Under the pieces are notes generated by a model, which worked only from the letters and a program-made list of their open reading frames with translations, was not told the origin of the DNA and made no database searches. A program made the translations under genes and the position numbers. A stretch of 9,604 bases of DNA from Spirochaetaceae bacterium (GTDB taxonomy: Bacteria; Spirochaetota; Spirochaetia; Treponematales; Breznakiellaceae). The first letter of the stretch is position 1; every line of letters starts with the position of its first letter. The DNA lies in assembly GCA_031255315.1 (NCBI GenBank), contig JAIRSS010000065.1:1-9604 (forward strand), given 5' to 3'. Shown one piece after another: positions 1 through 7,027 of this stretch.

Positions 1-561
1 CTCGACCATTTTAACGCAACGTGGAATATGGCCAATTTAGGGTATGGAATGAATATCTCTGCGCTTGACAACAAGATGGAATCCTTTGTTGATTCAAGTA
101 TTGGACTTGAACACAGCGGTACAAGAATAGGAATAGAATATAGTCCGGTGAACTATTGGACGCGGGCGGTTAGAGGCCGTTCCGCTGCTCACATAGAAAC
201 CACTCGATTGAGTTTTTTAAATTTTACGCTGTATTGGAATATGTTTGAACTGCGTTTTTTTGATGATATGTTCGGATTATATTTTGGGCCGTTTAATAAA
301 ATAAATTATATGAATCTTGATGAAAACCACGCCTTCCGCCGGAATGAGTTTATCTATACAGGCGGGTTCCGCGCCGGATTGGTTTTGATTGTTTACAAAA
401 ATATATATTATAATATTTTAGGCGGTCAAATCGGGTACCGGAATATTAATGGAAACAATACTTTTTATGCGGCCGTGAGTGTTGATTTTATCGTATATAT
501 GATCGTTTTATTTTCTCCAAATGATATTACACAGGTGTACAATGGGACAAACCGCTCATAG
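1..561 (+). CDS. C-terminal part of an AT-rich outer-membrane-like protein (5' end outside the window)
   Basis: The reading frame is open from base 1 without a stop, and the first ATG at 28 has no Shine-Dalgarno sequence in front of it, so the gene most likely begins upstream of the window. The 186 visible codons are rich in Tyr, Phe, Asn and Gly. They show short alternating hydrophobic/polar stretches and repeated Gly-aromatic turns (for example GLYFGPFNKINYMN and GGQIGYRNINGNN), as expected for transmembrane beta strands. I see no recognisable domain and cannot name a family. Its base composition is much more AT-rich than the receptor gene that follows. Its last 20 bases overlap that receptor gene, so the two may be co-transcribed. 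The final residues (about SPNDITQVYNGTNRS) do not end in the usual aromatic of a barrel, so the tail may be altered. Reality of the coding frame is fairly sure; the barrel call is inference. Confidence 0.6.
   Translation, partial: LDHFNATWNMANLGYGMNISALDNKMESFVDSSIGLEHSGTRIGIEYSPVNYWTRAVRGRSAAHIETTRLSFLNFTLYWNMFELRFFDDMFGLYFGPFNKINYMNLDENHAFRRNEFIYTGGFRAGLVLIVYKNIYYNILGGQIGYRNINGNNTFYAAVSVDFIVYMIVLFSPNDITQVYNGTNRS
533..537 (+). promoter_or_regulatory. Ribosome binding site of the TonB-dependent receptor
   Basis: AGGTG lies four bases before the ATG at 542. The in-frame ATG at 521 has no comparable purine-rich site, and starting there would add seven residues before an already complete signal peptide. 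This decides for 542 as the start. Confidence 0.5.
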
Positions 562-3220
562 CAGGACTCGGTACGCTCCGGGCCGCCCCGCGCCGCGCCG
601 GGCGTTCTTCCTGTTCCTCGGCCTTCTTGTTATCGGTTCCGCCCCGCTTTTTGCGCGGGATGTGGAAGTCATGGTGGAAGACGCCGACCTGGAGATACCC
701 TTGGAAGGGGCGGTGATCCGCCTGAGAAACGGGGAGGAATATGTCTGCGGCGAGGACGGGAGCGCCCTCATCACCCTGCCGGATGGCGGGCCGGCGGTCA
801 TTCAGATCGCCTACCCCGGGTATGAAAGCCGGCGGCTGACTATCCCGGCGGCGGAACCGGGGGGCTCCGCCGGCCCCCCGCGGATCACCGCAGCCCTCAG
901 GCTGGGGGATGTCATGGAAAGCCGGGAACTGGTACTGGAGGTGGAACGGCCGGGGACCAGCGAGACCCGGAGCGGGCGCAGCGTGGCCGTTTCGGGCCGG
1001 GAATTGGCCCGGACCGCGGAAATCGGGATTATCGAGGACGTAATGACCTCGGTCAAGCTCCTGCCGGGGGTTGGGTATACGGGGATGTTCTCCGCCCTGC
1101 CGTCTATCCGGGGCGGCGATCCCGGGGACCTTATGGCGGTGCTGGACGGGTTTTACCTGGAACAGCCCTATCACTGGGGGGGCGGGTTCTCCATCTTTGA
1201 CCCCAAGATGGTTTCCAGCGCCCGGCTGTCCCACGGGGTCTTTTCCAGCCGGTACGGTCATACCATTTCCGGCCTTCTGGAAGTAAGCTCCAAAACCCCT
1301 TCCCCTACAGAGACGGAACTTGAGGCGGCCGTAGGTTCAAGCGCCGCAAGCCTCAACCTGTCCCTTCCCCTGGCCAGCACGGGGGGCGTCCTCTTCATGG
1401 GGAGAGTAACCTACTGGGACACCCTAGTCTGGGCGGCCAAGGCGTTAAGCCGGGCCATGCCGGACAATGAGAGCCTGGCTATGATCAACTCGGTATCCAC
1501 CGCCCCCTTCATCAGGAGCGCCGCGGTTTCGGCGAATTACCGGTTTACCGGGAACCTGGAAATGAAGATGAACGGCTTCTTCGGCAGCGACGGCGTGGGC
1601 GCGGCGTACCGGAATGAGTACGATGACGAGGAGATTCAGGGCAGCGTGGATATGGACTTCGAGTTCGGCAACTACCAGGGCTTCCTCATTACCGGGATAA
1701 CGTTCAATCCCGTCCCGGCTATGGTGCTTAAAGGGACCGCAGGCGGCGGCTTTATTCAGACCAGCGCCGGCGGGTTCATAGACAACCGGGTTACCGTTCG
1801 CTATAACGATGAATTCCTGGATAAGTACGATCTTAAGAAATTGGGCTTGACCGCCGGTCAGCCGTATACGGCCCCAAACGTAAACGCCAGCCTGGATACC
1901 CGGGTCGTCATCGCCAACGCCCAGGGGCGGGTGGACCTGGACTGGGATTTGGGGCGCGGGCTGCTTGCGGCGGCGGGGGTGCAGGAACTCTACTCCTGGT
2001 GGAACCAGCGGCAGGACGCGCGGATCTTCCTGGAAACTCCCCTTGCGGATCTGCCGCCGGGGATAATCAATCCGCCTGACGCCGTCCTTATCAACGGCAT
2101 TCCCAACGCGGCGCTTATCCGGCCTGTGGAGTACGCCGGGGATGTACGCAACCAGGGGTTTACCACTTCAGGCTACGGGCTTTTGGAGTACGCCGCGCCG
2201 AATCAGCGGTTTGGCGCGGAGCTGGGCCTGCGGGTGGATCACCTGTATTTCTTGGGAAGGGATTTCAGCATCCAAACCACGCCGGCCCTGAATCCCCGGC
2301 TCAATCTGGATTTCAGCGTCCTGAAAAACCGGGGCGTCATTGATTCCCTTACTATTACCGCGGGGACGGGGCTTTTTTCTTCCATAAACGAGTCCATCAC
2401 TTTTATCGAAAAAAACAGCGGTATAGACGATTACGATATGAAGATGAACCGTTCCTGGACCTCCCTGATTGGAACCAAGATTGACCTTGAGCCGGGCTAC
2501 AGTTTGAGTGTTGAGGGGTATTACAAGCGTGTTTTCGACCGGGCGTACCGAACCGCCGACACCACGTCAAGCAACAGGATCACCCCCTCGTACTTCTTTG
2601 ACGGCGAAGGAAACGTGTGGGGCTTCGATCTGCAACTGCAAAAATTTGAATCCCGGTATTGGGACGGCTGGATTTCCTATTCTTTCAACTGGGCAAAATA
2701 CCGGGATCCTCATAACGGAGACCGGGGGGACCTCTGGTACTATCCCTCGTATCACCGCTTCCATAATTTCAATCTGGTCCTCAACATCAAACCCTCCCGG
2801 CGGTTTAACACCGCTGTCCGGTTCGGGTTTGCCAGCGGGCGTATCGTGTCAAAGGTTGGGGAAGAAATCTATTCCTACCCGGTTCAGGAAGTCGGTGAGA
2901 ATTATCAGCCGGTACTGGAAAACGGCAAACCCGTTATCATCCAGAAGTACCGCCGGGATTCCTGGTACGATGAAAACGAGCGGAGCGTCTGGGCTCTGCC
3001 CCTGGATGTGAAGTTCTCGTTCTTCCGGTTTGATCCCAAAGGCCGGGTTCAGACCGAAATCTATCTGGGCGCGGAAAACCTCCTGGCCCCCATCCTTGCC
3101 GCCGGGAGCCGGGCTTCCACCTTCAATGAATACACCGGCAGGGTGGATACGGGAAGCGACGCCGCGTCCTACGGGCTGCCTATTCCGATGGTGTCCGCGG
3201 GATTTAAGTGGAGTTATTAA
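542..3220 (+). CDS. TonB-dependent outer-membrane receptor with N-terminal carboxypeptidase-regulatory-like domain
   Basis: This 892-residue protein should be an outer-membrane gated channel importing a scarce ligand with energy from TonB. Residues 1-38 form a signal peptide: an Arg-rich start, a hydrophobic stretch at 21-35 and a cleavage site after LFA. Residues about 41-125 look like a carboxypeptidase-regulatory/beta-sandwich domain (PLEGAVIRL, then DGSALITLPDG and YPGY). Residues about 150-255 match the plug: VSGRELA, LPGV, PSIRGGDPGD, VLDGFYL, then SRYGHTISGLLEV. The remainder is a barrel of many aromatic-rich strands, ending in FKWSY with a terminal aromatic typical of barrels inserted by BamA. 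I could not identify a clear TonB box. The ligand cannot be read from the sequence. The stop shares one base with the next start (TAATG), and exbB, exbD and tonB follow, so this is a receptor with its own dedicated energiser. The gene is complete with no frameshift. Confidence 0.92.
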   Translation: MGQTAHSRTRYAPGRPAPRRAFFLFLGLLVIGSAPLFARDVEVMVEDADLEIPLEGAVIRLRNGEEYVCGEDGSALITLPDGGPAVIQIAYPGYESRRLTIPAAEPGGSAGPPRITAALRLGDVMESRELVLEVERPGTSETRSGRSVAVSGRELARTAEIGIIEDVMTSVKLLPGVGYTGMFSALPSIRGGDPGDLMAVLDGFYLEQPYHWGGGFSIFDPKMVSSARLSHGVFSSRYGHTISGLLEVSSKTPSPTETELEAAVGSSAASLNLSLPLASTGGVLFMGRVTYWDTLVWAAKALSRAMPDNESLAMINSVSTAPFIRSAAVSANYRFTGNLEMKMNGFFGSDGVGAAYRNEYDDEEIQGSVDMDFEFGNYQGFLITGITFNPVPAMVLKGTAGGGFIQTSAGGFIDNRVTVRYNDEFLDKYDLKKLGLTAGQPYTAPNVNASLDTRVVIANAQGRVDLDWDLGRGLLAAAGVQELYSWWNQRQDARIFLETPLADLPPGIINPPDAVLINGIPNAALIRPVEYAGDVRNQGFTTSGYGLLEYAAPNQRFGAELGLRVDHLYFLGRDFSIQTTPALNPRLNLDFSVLKNRGVIDSLTITAGTGLFSSINESITFIEKNSGIDDYDMKMNRSWTSLIGTKIDLEPGYSLSVEGYYKRVFDRAYRTADTTSSNRITPSYFFDGEGNVWGFDLQLQKFESRYWDGWISYSFNWAKYRDPHNGDRGDLWYYPSYHRFHNFNLVLNIKPSRRFNTAVRFGFASGRIVSKVGEEIYSYPVQEVGENYQPVLENGKPVIIQKYRRDSWYDENERSVWALPLDVKFSFFRFDPKGRVQTEIYLGAENLLAPILAAGSRASTFNEYTGRVDTGSDAASYGLPIPMVSAGFKWSY
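3210..3213 (+). promoter_or_regulatory. Ribosome binding site of the putative lipoprotein gene
   Basis: GGAG inside the last codons of the receptor gene lies six bases before the ATG at 3220. It favours that start over the in-frame GTG at 3208, which lies just before the site. The start overlaps the receptor stop by one base, which suggests translational coupling. Confidence 0.5.
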
Positions 3221-4179
3221 TGATGCACGCTGTTTCGCGGCGCCGGGCGTTCGCGGCGGTTTTCTGCGGGGCGTTTCTTTTGTTCGCCCCCGGCTGTTCC
3301 TCGATAGTGCAAAAGGCCGGGGAAGCCGTTGACGGTTCTGCCTTTGAGGAAACGCAAACAGCGGTGTACCGGACCGGGGGAAAGAATCGGCGGCGGGGAA
3401 CCCTCCCCGGCCCCGCTTCGGGAGAAGGGATACGGGTAGAACGGCTGTCCCGTAAAAACAGGGGGAACGCTGCCAGCGTTCAGAACGCCGACGGAGTCAT
3501 CGCCATCCGCATTGAGGCCCTGCCCACCCTGCGCCTTTTGGGAACGCCGCCTGACGCGGAAGGGCGCTTCTCTCTCACCACCCTGGAGTTTCTTTGCCCC
3601 AGTCTGTCGGGCTGGAACGAGTTCTCCGGGGAACTCTTCGGGAGCGGGGTTTTCCGGACCGCCTCTGAACCGGCGGATTTCCCGGAACCCCGGGAGAAAG
3701 GGGTTCTGCGGCTTGACGGGCCGGCGGAACTCATCGACATCACCGGGGGAAGGACACGGCGGAACTCAACCCGCGTCACCGGGGATCAGGCGGTATCGGC
3801 CTTGCGGAACCGGCGGGAGCGGATAACCGCCCTGACCGAATGGATGAAGGCGCGCCCGGCCCCCGCCACAGGGAGCCCGGTAAGCCGGGACGGATTTGAG
3901 GCGTACTGGGCGCCCATCCTGTTCCCGGAACTGGCAAAAGCCAATGCGCGCCCCCCGGAGTGGACTACGGAAGGGGCGGTTTGGGTCCGGGGGGAAGGCG
4001 TGAAGTGGAACACCCGTTACACCGGGGCGGTTTTCCCGGAAGAACTGCGTCCGGCCCGGGATTCCGGAACCCTGCTTCGGGATTGGGAAGAAGCCGCCGG
4101 CTGGATATATCTTCAATACGAATGGGATCGTATAATGAAGGTCCTGACGAAAGAAATCAGACTGGTAAGGATACGGTGA
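3220..4179 (+). CDS. Putative lipoprotein of unknown function inside the Ton operon
   Basis: I do not recognise the family of this 319-residue protein. The N-terminus has three arginines (RRR, residues 7-9), then a hydrophobic stretch and the sequence LFAPGC with Cys26. This fits a relaxed lipobox of the kind seen in spirochaetes, so a lipid-anchored, periplasm- or surface-facing protein is likely. The mature part is polar and Arg-rich at first (about residues 45-85). Later come a region that looks like beta strands (IAIRIEALPTLRLLG, residues about 95-110, and VLRLDGPAELIDITG) and a Trp-rich C-terminal third (AYWAPILFPELAKA, GAVWVRGEGVKWN, GWIYLQYEWDRIMKVL). It sits between the receptor and exbB, overlapping the receptor stop, and its own stop overlaps the exbB ribosome binding site. 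That position suggests a partner of the receptor, such as a ligand-binding or assembly lipoprotein, but this is inference from location only. An alternative single ATG at 3223 would change almost nothing. Confidence 0.75.
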   Translation: MMHAVSRRRAFAAVFCGAFLLFAPGCSSIVQKAGEAVDGSAFEETQTAVYRTGGKNRRRGTLPGPASGEGIRVERLSRKNRGNAASVQNADGVIAIRIEALPTLRLLGTPPDAEGRFSLTTLEFLCPSLSGWNEFSGELFGSGVFRTASEPADFPEPREKGVLRLDGPAELIDITGGRTRRNSTRVTGDQAVSALRNRRERITALTEWMKARPAPATGSPVSRDGFEAYWAPILFPELAKANARPPEWTTEGAVWVRGEGVKWNTRYTGAVFPEELRPARDSGTLLRDWEEAAGWIYLQYEWDRIMKVLTKEIRLVRIR

Positions 4180-4186
4180 GGCGCGT

Positions 4187-4879
4187 ATGGAAGAGACAAT
4201 ACGGTTTTCGTTGCTGGAACTGTTCAGTATGGGCGGGGTGTTCATGTGGCCCCTCCTCTTCTTTTCGGTGGCGACTATAGCCATAGCCCTGGAACGGGTG
4301 GTCTACCTGCTCTACCACAACCTGCGGATCGACGACCTCAGCGAGCGGGTGGAGCGGTTTATCAAGGCCGGCGATCTTTCCGGCGCGGGGGAGTACCTTT
4401 CGGGGCTTACCAAACGGCGTATGGGGGCGCGCATCCTCCTTACCCTGGTGAACCGTTCGGGGCTTTCGGAACAGCGCCTGGAGCGGGCGACGGAAGCGGA
4501 AGCCCTTAGCTGTATCAACTCCCTGGAAAACGGCTTCAACTTCCTTACCGCCCTGGGTTCCCTCTCCCCGTTGACGGGCTTTTTGGGGACGGTCAGCGGC
4601 ATGATAGGGGCCTTCAAGTCCATTGCCGAAGCTACGGAAGTAAACGCCCAAATCGTCGCCAACGGCATTTACGAGGCATTGATCACCACCGTATTCGGCC
4701 TCATCATCGCCATCATCGCCATGATCGCCCATTCCCTGTTCAGCCACATCGTTGACCAGTTCGCCGCCGAGGTGGAGAAGACCTGTTCAGACCTGATCAC
4801 CAGTCTCGCCGCTTCCGGTCCCGGCCCCGGCGTCTGTAAACCGGCTTTGGCTGAACCCGGCGCGGTTGACGATGTATAG
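4187..4879 (+). CDS. exbB: ExbB/TolQ/MotA-family proton channel subunit
   Basis: The 230-residue inner-membrane protein is the channel-forming partner of ExbD in the proton-driven motor that energises TonB. Three membrane segments have the family spacing: about 16-42, about 117-142 and about 162-186, with a cytoplasmic loop in between (45-110). The conserved core is visible: the second segment contains LTGFLGTVSGMIGAF (residues 129-143), followed by ANGIYEALITTVFGLIIAI (158-176), the TT-x-x-GL signature of the MotA/TolQ/ExbB proton channel domain. Length is normal for ExbB/TolQ. TGAGG at 4177-4181 precedes the ATG by five bases and overlaps the upstream stop. The symbol exbB is chosen over tolQ because a TonB-type transducer and a receptor share the operon and no TolB or Pal gene is present here. 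The C-terminal 20 residues are Pro/Ala/Gly-rich and probably unstructured. Confidence 0.93.
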   Translation: MEETIRFSLLELFSMGGVFMWPLLFFSVATIAIALERVVYLLYHNLRIDDLSERVERFIKAGDLSGAGEYLSGLTKRRMGARILLTLVNRSGLSEQRLERATEAEALSCINSLENGFNFLTALGSLSPLTGFLGTVSGMIGAFKSIAEATEVNAQIVANGIYEALITTVFGLIIAIIAMIAHSLFSHIVDQFAAEVEKTCSDLITSLAASGPGPGVCKPALAEPGAVDDV

Positions 4880-4912
4880 CAGGCTGGGCTGCGTGGTATC
4901 AGGAAGGCCGCG

Positions 4913-5344
4913 GTGAATCTTACCAGAAAAAAACGAAAGGGATTTGACGACTCAAGCGCCTCAAGCGACATTGCGTTTCTGCTGATCATCTATTTTATCG
5001 TTATCGCCGGGTTCAACATAAACAAGGGCTTCCTGATGAACCTGCCCGCTAAAGATTCCACCCGGCGTATCCTGATGGAAGACTTGCTGCGCTTTGAGCT
5101 TGACGATACGGGGCGCATACTCTACCAGGGGGAAGCCCTGCCCGCCGCCGCCGTCGAGGGGGCCATCCGTTCCGCGGTAAACGCCAACCCCAACATAGCG
5201 GTGCTGCTCACTATCTCCCCCGGCGCTCCCTGGCAGCAGGTGGTCTCTTTTGTGGAACTGGCGCAAAAACTGTCGGTTGATTCGTTCTCTTTCCGTATAA
5301 AGGACGAGCCGCCTGGGGACGCAGGCGGGGAGGCGGCCCCATGA
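4913..5344 (+). CDS. exbD: ExbD/TolR-family protein, first copy
   Basis: The 143-residue protein has one N-terminal membrane segment (about 19-38) preceded by a basic cytoplasmic tail (RKKRKGF), then a periplasmic domain. The segment starts SSDIAFLLIIYFIV. Asp19 sits where ExbD and TolR carry the essential proton-carrying aspartate. The family signature after the membrane, a short Leu-Pro strand (MNLPAKD), is present. The start is a GTG with a strong AGGAAGG site at 4901-4907, five bases upstream. No in-frame ATG fits the basic tail and membrane segment. The stop overlaps the next gene's ATG (ATGA), so the two ExbD proteins should be made in similar amounts. With ExbB it forms the motor complex that drives the TonB encoded downstream. 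A TolR role cannot be excluded by sequence alone but is less likely in this company. Confidence 0.9.
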   Translation: MNLTRKKRKGFDDSSASSDIAFLLIIYFIVIAGFNINKGFLMNLPAKDSTRRILMEDLLRFELDDTGRILYQGEALPAAAVEGAIRSAVNANPNIAVLLTISPGAPWQQVVSFVELAQKLSVDSFSFRIKDEPPGDAGGEAAP

Positions 5345-5739
5345 AGCTGATCCGGGAGCGGAAACGGTTCATCGTACCCCTCAATTCCATGTCGGATGTC
5401 GCGTTTCTGCTCCTCATCTTCATCATGCTGGTAGCCCTGATCAATTACCGCCGGGAAGTTAAGATCGAATACCCCGAAGCGGAGACGGCGAAAAAGACCA
5501 GCGCCGAAAAAAACGTCGAGATATGGATAGACCGTTCCGGCGCGTTCTACCTGGACGGACTTCCCTGTACCCTCGAGACCATCGAAGACACCGTGGGCGA
5601 ACTGTACCGGAACGCCCCGGACACCCGCCTTCACCTCATCGCCGACCGGGACACGCCGTTTTCCCACGTCCACCGGGCGCTGGAAATTCTTCAGCTTCTC
5701 CAGTACCGCGTTGTCAGCTTTGTGGTAAAAGATGCGTAA
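5341..5739 (+). CDS. exbD: ExbD/TolR-family protein, second copy
   Basis: The 132-residue protein has the same plan as its neighbour: a basic N-terminus (RERKRF), SMSDVAFLLLIFIMLVAL as the single membrane segment (about 17-35), and a periplasmic domain with the strand EIWIDRSGAFYLDG followed by a helix and a closing strand (VVSFVVKDA). The proton-carrying Asp is again residue 19. Apart from the membrane segment the two ExbD copies are diverged, so this is not a recent duplication. GGGGAGG at 5327-5333 lies seven bases ahead of the ATG, which overlaps the stop of the first copy by four bases. Its own stop lies inside the start of tonB. Tandem divergent ExbD pairs occur in other ExbB-ExbD-ExbD-TonB operons and may form a heterodimer around which ExbB assembles; that point is from family knowledge, not visible here. 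Confidence 0.9.
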   Translation: MKLIRERKRFIVPLNSMSDVAFLLLIFIMLVALINYRREVKIEYPEAETAKKTSAEKNVEIWIDRSGAFYLDGLPCTLETIEDTVGELYRNAPDTRLHLIADRDTPFSHVHRALEILQLLQYRVVSFVVKDA

Positions 5740-6388
5740 ACCAAACCACGCCCGCCTCGTGGTCCGCCTGGCCCTGTTCATAGGCGCCGCCGTATTCCAC
5801 CTGCTGGTGCTGCTCTTTTTCGCCGTTACCGCGAATACGGCGGCCCCGCCTTCTGAACAAGCGGTACCGGTGATGAAGCTCGCCGATTTTGAGGAAGAGG
5901 TCCCGCCCCCGGAGCCGCCGCCCCTGGTTCAGGAAACCGCCGATGCGCTGGTACCGGCGGAGATCATGATAGAAACGGCGGAGCCGCCGGCGGCGGCCCC
6001 GGACGCGCAGGCCGTCGATCCCGGCGCGCAGATCTTCTCCCCAGGGCCTCCCGCTCCGCCGGCGGCAGGGGAGGAAGAAACCTACCTTCCCATGCACAAA
6101 ATCTCGGTTCCCCCGGTTTTTTCGGAACGGGACATCCTCTCCGCCCTGGTCTATCCCCGCATCGCCCTTCATTCCGATATTGAGGGGACGGTCTACCTGG
6201 AACTGTTCGTCAACCGCCGGGGTGAGGTTACGCAAATTAAGGTTCTCCGGGAAATCCCGCCTGACCGGGGGTTTGGAGAAGCGGCGGCCAACGCCTTCCG
6301 GGGGATTCGGGGAACGCCTGCGGAGGCTAACGGGGTTCCCGTGGGAGTACGCTACCGGTATCCCGTGCGGTTTACGATTAAAGGATGA
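5732..6388 (+). CDS. tonB: TonB energy transducer
   Basis: The 218-residue protein should sit in the inner membrane, span the periplasm and pull on the plug of TonB-dependent receptors. One membrane segment at about 11-34 follows a basic start and contains His23, in the place where classical TonB proteins have their functional His. A Pro- and Glu-rich spacer (about 50-125, including EEEVPPPEPPPL) follows. The C-terminal domain (about 133-218) has the conserved Tyr-Pro pair (141-142), DIEGTVYLELFVNRRGEV, a predicted helix around FGEAAANAF, and the closing PAEANGVPVGVRYRYPVRF strand block. The ATG overlaps the end of the second exbD by eight bases with only a weak ribosome site, so translation is probably coupled. 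Being last in the operon, it supplies the transducer for the receptor at 542-3220 and possibly for other receptors elsewhere in the genome. Confidence 0.93.
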   Translation: MRKPNHARLVVRLALFIGAAVFHLLVLLFFAVTANTAAPPSEQAVPVMKLADFEEEVPPPEPPPLVQETADALVPAEIMIETAEPPAAAPDAQAVDPGAQIFSPGPPAPPAAGEEETYLPMHKISVPPVFSERDILSALVYPRIALHSDIEGTVYLELFVNRRGEVTQIKVLREIPPDRGFGEAAANAFRGIRGTPAEANGVPVGVRYRYPVRFTIKG

Positions 6389-6397
6389 CCCTCTCCC

Positions 6398-6414
6398 ATC
6401 CCGCCTGGCGGGAT
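6398..6414 (+). terminator. GC-rich hairpin after tonB, possible terminator
   Basis: ATCCCGCC and GGCGGGAT flank a single T, giving a perfect stem with a minimal three-base loop ten bases after the tonB stop. No T-run follows (the next bases are AATATG), so it is not a classical intrinsic terminator. It might stabilise the transcript end, attenuate read-through into the nuclease gene, or be a small palindromic repeat. GCGGGAT recurs at 6420-6426. Confidence 0.3.
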
Positions 6415-6485
6415 AATATGCGGGATACAAGACCACCGCCTCCGGGGCTTTCCACTCGCGCATTTTCACGCCATAGTACCCCTAT

Positions 6486-6947
6486 ATGGAAACCCTGACG
6501 GCGGAACGCCTGGAACACCTTAACCTGAATTTCTTATTCATTCTTCTCTGTTGCGTCTTTATGTTTTTCTGCCTCGCGGCGCTCATCATCGGCCTCCGCC
6601 TGGGAATGCGCGCCGGGAGGAAACGGGAGGCCGCCGAATGGGAAGGCCGCAAAGTTGACGCAATCGTCAAGACCCGGCTCAAAGCGTCCCGTGCGGTGCT
6701 GGGCGGCCTTGTCTCCGAGCAGATGGCGCCCCTCCTGCCGGGCTTCCCCTTCGATCCCGGAGACTGCCGGTTCATCGGGAAGCCGGTAGACTTCCTGGTC
6801 TTTAAGGGAATGAACCAGAAGGCCGTCACCGAGGTGGTTTTTTTGGAAGTGAAAAGCGGCTCCAGCCGGACCTTATCCACTCAGGAGAAACGACTCCGGG
6901 ATGTAATCCGGGCGGGCAAGGTCTCCTGGGCGGAGTTCGATGTATAG
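6486..6947 (+). CDS. Membrane-anchored endonuclease-like protein related to archaeal Holliday junction resolvases
   Basis: This 153-residue protein resembles the Endonuc_Holl family. It has an N-terminal membrane segment (about 14-38, rich in Phe, Leu and Cys), a basic linker (MRAGRKREAAEWEGRK), then a small PD-(D/E)XK-type core. In that core GKPVDFLVFKG carries Asp102, and VVFLEVKSG carries the Glu121-x-Lys123 pair, the expected metal-binding and catalytic residues. A conserved stretch before the core (LVSEQMAPLLPGFPFDPGDCRFIG) and the ending QEKRLRDVIRAGKVSWAEF also match my memory of the family. The biochemical role of this bacterial group is not established, so nuclease activity is inference. 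No clear ribosome binding site precedes the ATG at 6486; the neighbouring bases are pyrimidine-rich. It is separated from tonB by 97 bases with a hairpin, so it may be only partly co-transcribed. Its 3' end converges with the GH28 gene. Confidence 0.85.
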   Translation: METLTAERLEHLNLNFLFILLCCVFMFFCLAALIIGLRLGMRAGRKREAAEWEGRKVDAIVKTRLKASRAVLGGLVSEQMAPLLPGFPFDPGDCRFIGKPVDFLVFKGMNQKAVTEVVFLEVKSGSSRTLSTQEKRLRDVIRAGKVSWAEFDV

Positions 6948-7027
6948 CGCGCCCTTTGCGGGATTGACCGTTCAGCGCGTCAGGCGTTCTCAATAAAAAC
7001 CGCGAACGTCCGCCCGGTTATACTATT

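Noticed and set aside
480..541. Promoter for the receptor inside the end of the AT-rich gene
   Set aside because: TTGATT (482-487) and TATGAT (498-503) look like hexamers but are only ten bases apart, too close for a sigma-70 promoter.
527..1261. 244-codon minus-strand open frame opposite the receptor gene
   Set aside because: Antisense to a clearly recognised receptor. Its Pro/Arg/Gly-rich product has no domain and results from GC-rich codon bias on the other strand.
2508..3011. 167-codon plus-strand open frame inside the receptor gene
   Set aside because: Alternative frame of the receptor barrel, Pro/Thr/Ser-rich, with no independent start signal.
3220..4179. SusD-like glycan-binding lipoprotein
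   Set aside because: The position next to a TonB receptor is suggestive, but the protein is shorter than typical SusD proteins and shows no helical-repeat pattern that I can recognise.
5714..6469. 251-codon minus-strand open frame opposite tonB
   Set aside because: It runs opposite a well-supported TonB gene, has low-complexity Arg/Gly-rich sequence and no plausible family or ribosome site.
6948..7027. Bidirectional terminator between the convergent nuclease and GH28 genes
   Set aside because: A weak GGCGTTC/GAACGTC pairing exists, with a 14-base loop and one G-T pair, but no T-run on either strand, so it is not convincing.
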